NCBI RefSeq assembly: GCF_010586825.1
Contig: NZ_JAAAGB010000006.1
Coordinates: 285,125 to 349,124, forward strand
Reading direction: 5' to 3'
Length of the DNA stretch: 64,000 nt
Source of the DNA: Draconibacterium mangrovi
GTDB lineage: Bacteria; Bacteroidota; Bacteroidia; Bacteroidales; Prolixibacteraceae
This document shows, one piece after another, positions 61,119-64,000 of this stretch. A program made the translations under genes and the position numbers. A model generated the notes under the pieces. It was not told the DNA's origin and searched no databases. It saw only the letters and a list, made by a program, of their open reading frames with translations. Numbering within the stretch: position 1 is the stretch's first letter; each line of letters begins with the position of its first letter.

Positions 61119-62588
61119 ATGACTAAATCAAAAAAGTATCCCGTAACCCGAAGAAATTTTATCAAAGTTTCGGCTGCAACAACTGCTGCAGTTTCTGCTA
61201 TGTCGTTTGGAGCCTGTAATACCGAAAAATTACCGGAGCCAATGACGCGCCCTTTTGGCAAATTGGGTTTTAATGTAACCACACTTGGTCTCGGAGGGCA
61301 GGCATCTATCCAGTGGACTCCTGATGATGTTGACCCGGTTCCTATTATTTTAAAAGCATTTGAGCTTGGCATTAATTATTTCGATACCTCCAACCTATAC
61401 GCCGACAGCCAGCTGAATTTCCACAAAGCTTTTAAACACCTGAACCTCATTCCCGGAGATGATGGTTACAACGAAGCGCTGCGCAAATCAATTTGGTTGA
61501 CCAGTAAAACGGCTATGCGCTGGGGAAAACCGGGTTGGCCCGAGCGGGAGAATGTCAGTAACTGGTCGAATGGCGAAAATGTACAATGTGCGGTTGACGA
61601 TGTAAAACGCTCTTTAACCCAGTTGTTTGGCGATGGAGAAGGTTATTACCCGGATGGCGCTTACCTGGATATGGTGCTATGCCATACTTTGCATAATACC
61701 GATGAGGTTGATGTGCTTTACGAAGGACTGGAAACGCCACTTGATCCCGATGGCAATTTTGGCGCTTTGGTCGCCCTTCGTGATTTGCGCGACGGAACCA
61801 ACCTCACCGGGATGAATCCGAAAAATGAAAAGCTGATCAAACATATTGGTTTCTCGGGGCATGCAAATCCGCCGGCTATGATGGATATGATTCAGCGCGA
61901 TGAATACGGCATTTTAGATGGTATGCTGATAGCCATTAACGCCAACGACAAAACCAAAATGAACATGCAGAATAATGTTATTCCGATTGCCGAAGCCAAA
62001 GGAATGGGAATAATAGGTATGAAGGTATTTGCCGATGCAGCCATGTACCATAAAGAACCGCGCTGGTCGCAAACACCTGCCGATGTTTTCCGAAAAGTGG
62101 GTACCGATGAATTGCCGAGCAAGCCGCTTATTGAATATTCGCTGACTACACCGGGTGTTCATACCTTGATTATTGGAATCGGGCAAATTGATGACGACCC
62201 CATGAAATGCCAGCTGGTACAGAACTTTTATGCTGCACAAATAGCTCCTGACGGAATGAGTGCTGATGAGCGAAAAAGAATTGAGGAACAAGCCAAAAGT
62301 GTGAAGCCGGGAAGTAACTATTTTCAGGCCATTGAGAAAGAAAACCTTTCTGCACCGCGCGATGCAAAATTCGTTGACGGCAAATTAACATGGAACACGG
62401 CTTTGGCTGATGAGGAGCCCATATCGCATTACGAAATTATCCGTGATGGAGAGTTGCTGGGCAAGGTGGAACACAAACCTCAGCTCTTAAAAAGCAAGCC
62501 TTTTAGTATTACTCTCGACGAGCCGGGTAATGTTACGCTGGCCACTGTTGATATCGCTGGAAATAGAGCTGAGACAGTTGTGACGTAA
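61119..62588 (+). CDS. Tat-exported aldo/keto reductase
   Basis: A 489-residue protein with a twin-arginine signal (TRRNFIKVSAATTAAVSAMS) followed by SFGAC, a possible lipoprotein site. The aldo/keto reductase barrel (residues about 40-400) has FDTSNLYADSQ (catalytic Asp/Tyr), a lysine in WLTSKTAMRW, and a histidine in MVLCHTLHN. A C-terminal region of about 80 residues (FVDGKLTWNTALADEEPISH onward) looks like a fibronectin-like fold. Export via Tat implies a folded, cofactor-loaded periplasmic enzyme. It follows the GH9 gene by 95 bp, but sugar oxidation or reduction is only a guess. Confidence 0.85.
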   Translation: MTKSKKYPVTRRNFIKVSAATTAAVSAMSFGACNTEKLPEPMTRPFGKLGFNVTTLGLGGQASIQWTPDDVDPVPIILKAFELGINYFDTSNLYADSQLNFHKAFKHLNLIPGDDGYNEALRKSIWLTSKTAMRWGKPGWPERENVSNWSNGENVQCAVDDVKRSLTQLFGDGEGYYPDGAYLDMVLCHTLHNTDEVDVLYEGLETPLDPDGNFGALVALRDLRDGTNLTGMNPKNEKLIKHIGFSGHANPPAMMDMIQRDEYGILDGMLIAINANDKTKMNMQNNVIPIAEAKGMGIIGMKVFADAAMYHKEPRWSQTPADVFRKVGTDELPSKPLIEYSLTTPGVHTLIIGIGQIDDDPMKCQLVQNFYAAQIAPDGMSADERKRIEEQAKSVKPGSNYFQAIEKENLSAPRDAKFVDGKLTWNTALADEEPISHYEIIRDGELLGKVEHKPQLLKSKPFSITLDEPGNVTLATVDIAGNRAETVVT

Positions 62589-62619
62589 CAAAAATTTAAT
62601 CACCTTTGTGCCGATTAGT

Positions 62620-63339
62620 ATGAACCAAAAGTCGTACTATTGGTTTGAGATAGTAAAACATAATTTAACTAAGATGGTAGACAGACTTTCCGATCCCATT
62701 GGAAGATTGATGGGATTGCGTTATAAATCGCACCCCTGGCACGGTGTTTCAATTGGTGATAATGCCCCCGAAGAATTAACCGCTTTTATCGAAGTGGTTT
62801 CAACCGATACGGTAAAATACGAAATTGACAAGGATAGCGGTTACCTGCGTGTTGACCGGCCACAAAAATTCTCGAATGTTGTTCCCGCTTTATACGGATT
62901 TATTCCGCAAACCTATTGCGGTACCAAAGTTGGCGAATTCTGTTCGCAGAAAGTGAACCGAAAAGGCATAAAAGGCGACGGCGATCCGATTGATATTTGT
63001 GTGCTTACCGAAAAAGATCTGGCGCATGGCGATTTGCTGGTAACGGCTCGTCCGATTGGTGGTTTTCGTATGATTGACGGCGATCAGGCTGATGATAAAA
63101 TTATTGCCGTTTTGGATAACGACACCGTTTATGGTCATTTTACCGATGTGGCACAAGTGCCGGAAATTGTAATCCAGCGTTTGGAGCATTATTTCCTTAC
63201 TTACAAAGATATGCCGGGTGTTGATTCAAACACCGAAATTGCTGCAACCTACGGGCACGATGAGGCGATTGAGGTGATCAGACTTTCGGTTGAAGATTAC
63301 AACAACAAGTTTGCGAATCTGGGCAAACTGCTTTCATAA
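62620..63339 (+). CDS. ppa: Inorganic pyrophosphatase
   Basis: A 239-residue soluble pyrophosphatase from the ATG at 62620; the frame also allows a GTG at 62608, but that codon lies within a TTTG-rich promoter-like stretch. The family I motif GDGDPIDICVL (from about residue 119, Asp120, Asp122 and Asp125) coordinates the metal ions. Additional blocks are YGFIPQTYCG and KDMPGVDSNTEIAATYGH. It is longer than the E. coli enzyme (about 175 residues) because of an N-terminal extension. A terminator follows. Confidence 0.94.
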   Translation: MNQKSYYWFEIVKHNLTKMVDRLSDPIGRLMGLRYKSHPWHGVSIGDNAPEELTAFIEVVSTDTVKYEIDKDSGYLRVDRPQKFSNVVPALYGFIPQTYCGTKVGEFCSQKVNRKGIKGDGDPIDICVLTEKDLAHGDLLVTARPIGGFRMIDGDQADDKIIAVLDNDTVYGHFTDVAQVPEIVIQRLEHYFLTYKDMPGVDSNTEIAATYGHDEAIEVIRLSVEDYNNKFANLGKLLS

Positions 63340-63341
63340 AT

Positions 63342-63375
63342 AAAAAGGCCTGATTCTCGAAAATCAGGCCTTTTT
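63342..63375 (+). terminator. Rho-independent terminator of ppa
   Basis: AAAAAGGCCTGATT pairs with AATCAGGCCTTTTT around a small loop, followed by T residues. It begins 2 bp after the ppa stop. Confidence 0.9.
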
Positions 63376-63467
63376 ATTTATCACCCGTAAGAGTAGGTGG
63401 AGAAGTTATAAAATATCCCATCCATAAGTTTCAATATTGAATAGAAGCTACCAAACATAAGCAACAT

Positions 63468-63900
63468 TCTTTTGGCTTATCAGCCGGATTCTACTCTTTG
63501 GTTTAGCCCAAAGAGTAGACAGAAAACCCAAGGCTGCGCCCGCTTCTCTCGGAAAAGCTACGCGATGACCGCTAAAATTCCTGAAACTTCCCGATGCTAC
63601 GATCGGGACAGGCAGTCGTTCCTCCTCAAACAACAGTAATTTTTTAACACCGTCACCGCTTGTTTTCCGTCCGCCAGCTGGCGGACGAGGCCAAGCTTTG
63701 ATGTGGCTGACGCTGCATAAGTGGACGGCCTCTTTTGTTCGTTACCCGAAGTTGAAGTAAAACTTTAATGAGAGCGGGAAGCTCCGAGGAATCGAGGAGA
63801 TCACCCGTCCGAATTTAGGTTATACAAAAACGCAGGGGAAGGATCAAAAGCAGCCTTGAACTTTCTGCTTCGTCTTTGCTTTAAGGCAAAGATGAAGGCC
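63468..63900. repeat. Long dispersed repeat, copy 2 of 2
   Basis: It matches 322-738 in the same orientation. Relative to copy 1 it has an extra stretch of about 26 bp at 63589-63614 containing the TCCCGAT/ATCGGGA hairpin, and a palindrome tccgccagctggcgga at 63669-63684. No gene is accepted in it. The last 100 bp of the window contain no feature I can support. Confidence 0.85.
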
Positions 63901-64000
63901 GCCTTTAGATTAGCAATATCTTTTATCATTACTAAATTGTATTGTTCATTTTAATGAAAGCAGAGGTGAACCCGATAGGCCGCCTAGGCTAATATGCCTA

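Overview
The window reads as a chromosome segment from a member of the Bacteroidota, probably a marine or sediment Marinilabiliales/Prolixibacteraceae-like bacterium. This is an inference from gene content: a DUF5916 outer-membrane protein, TolB-like and FemAB-like proteins, GxxExxY and TIGR02757 families, a fused SecDF, a 1215-residue DnaE, and several TAnnTTTG promoter-like elements. Most genes are ordinary housekeeping or envelope genes, in short operons separated by repeat-rich spacers.

Layout. 1-7200: the start of an FAD oxidoreductase on the minus strand, then a five-gene efflux operon (ABC ATPase, two MacB-type permeases, membrane-fusion adaptor, TolC-like channel). 7200-15800: a 21-bp-period array, a DUF5916 protein, malate dehydrogenase, a hairpin cassette and several small or envelope proteins. 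15800-25700: SecDF, a second 21-bp array, TatA, a Ca/Na antiporter, LolD, TIGR02757, GxxExxY, a tRNA methyltransferase, a flavodoxin, a ferredoxin-NADP reductase-like enzyme and Upp. 25660-30690 (minus): acetyltransferase, polysaccharide deacetylase and FemAB-like genes, then RadC. 30780-45700: S20, tRNA-Glu, LptB, TatC, RecQ, AhcY, GreA, HIT, DnaE, thioredoxin, DUF58 and ComM.

45,703 to about 57,396 is an AT-rich mobile island of about 11.7 kb. It splits comM: the 5' part (44276-45703) and the missing last 36 codons (57396-57506) lie on either side, and joining them restores a 512-residue ComM. The island carries a large serine recombinase next to its left end, a phage-type replication protein, a 59-residue excisionase-like protein, several unknown genes, a lipoprotein, and a 1227-residue protein whose apparent order is helical N-terminus, TPR-like repeats, GreA/B C-terminal-like segment, PIN-like nuclease domain. 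No virion genes are seen, so it looks like a satellite-type or integrative element with one large putative conflict/defence cargo gene. That protein is the best candidate for an undescribed system.

57,500-64,000: M23-family protein between two copies of a 140-bp repeat, a 41-bp-period array, GH9 endoglucanase, a Tat-exported aldo/keto reductase and inorganic pyrophosphatase. A repeat of about 420 bp near the left end (322-738) recurs at the right end (63468-63900). A second theme is structured non-coding DNA: three spacer arrays with fixed periods of 21, 21 and 41 bp but unrelated unit sequences, and a recurring TCCCGAT/ATCGGGA hairpin that appears to have inserted into one copy of the long repeat.
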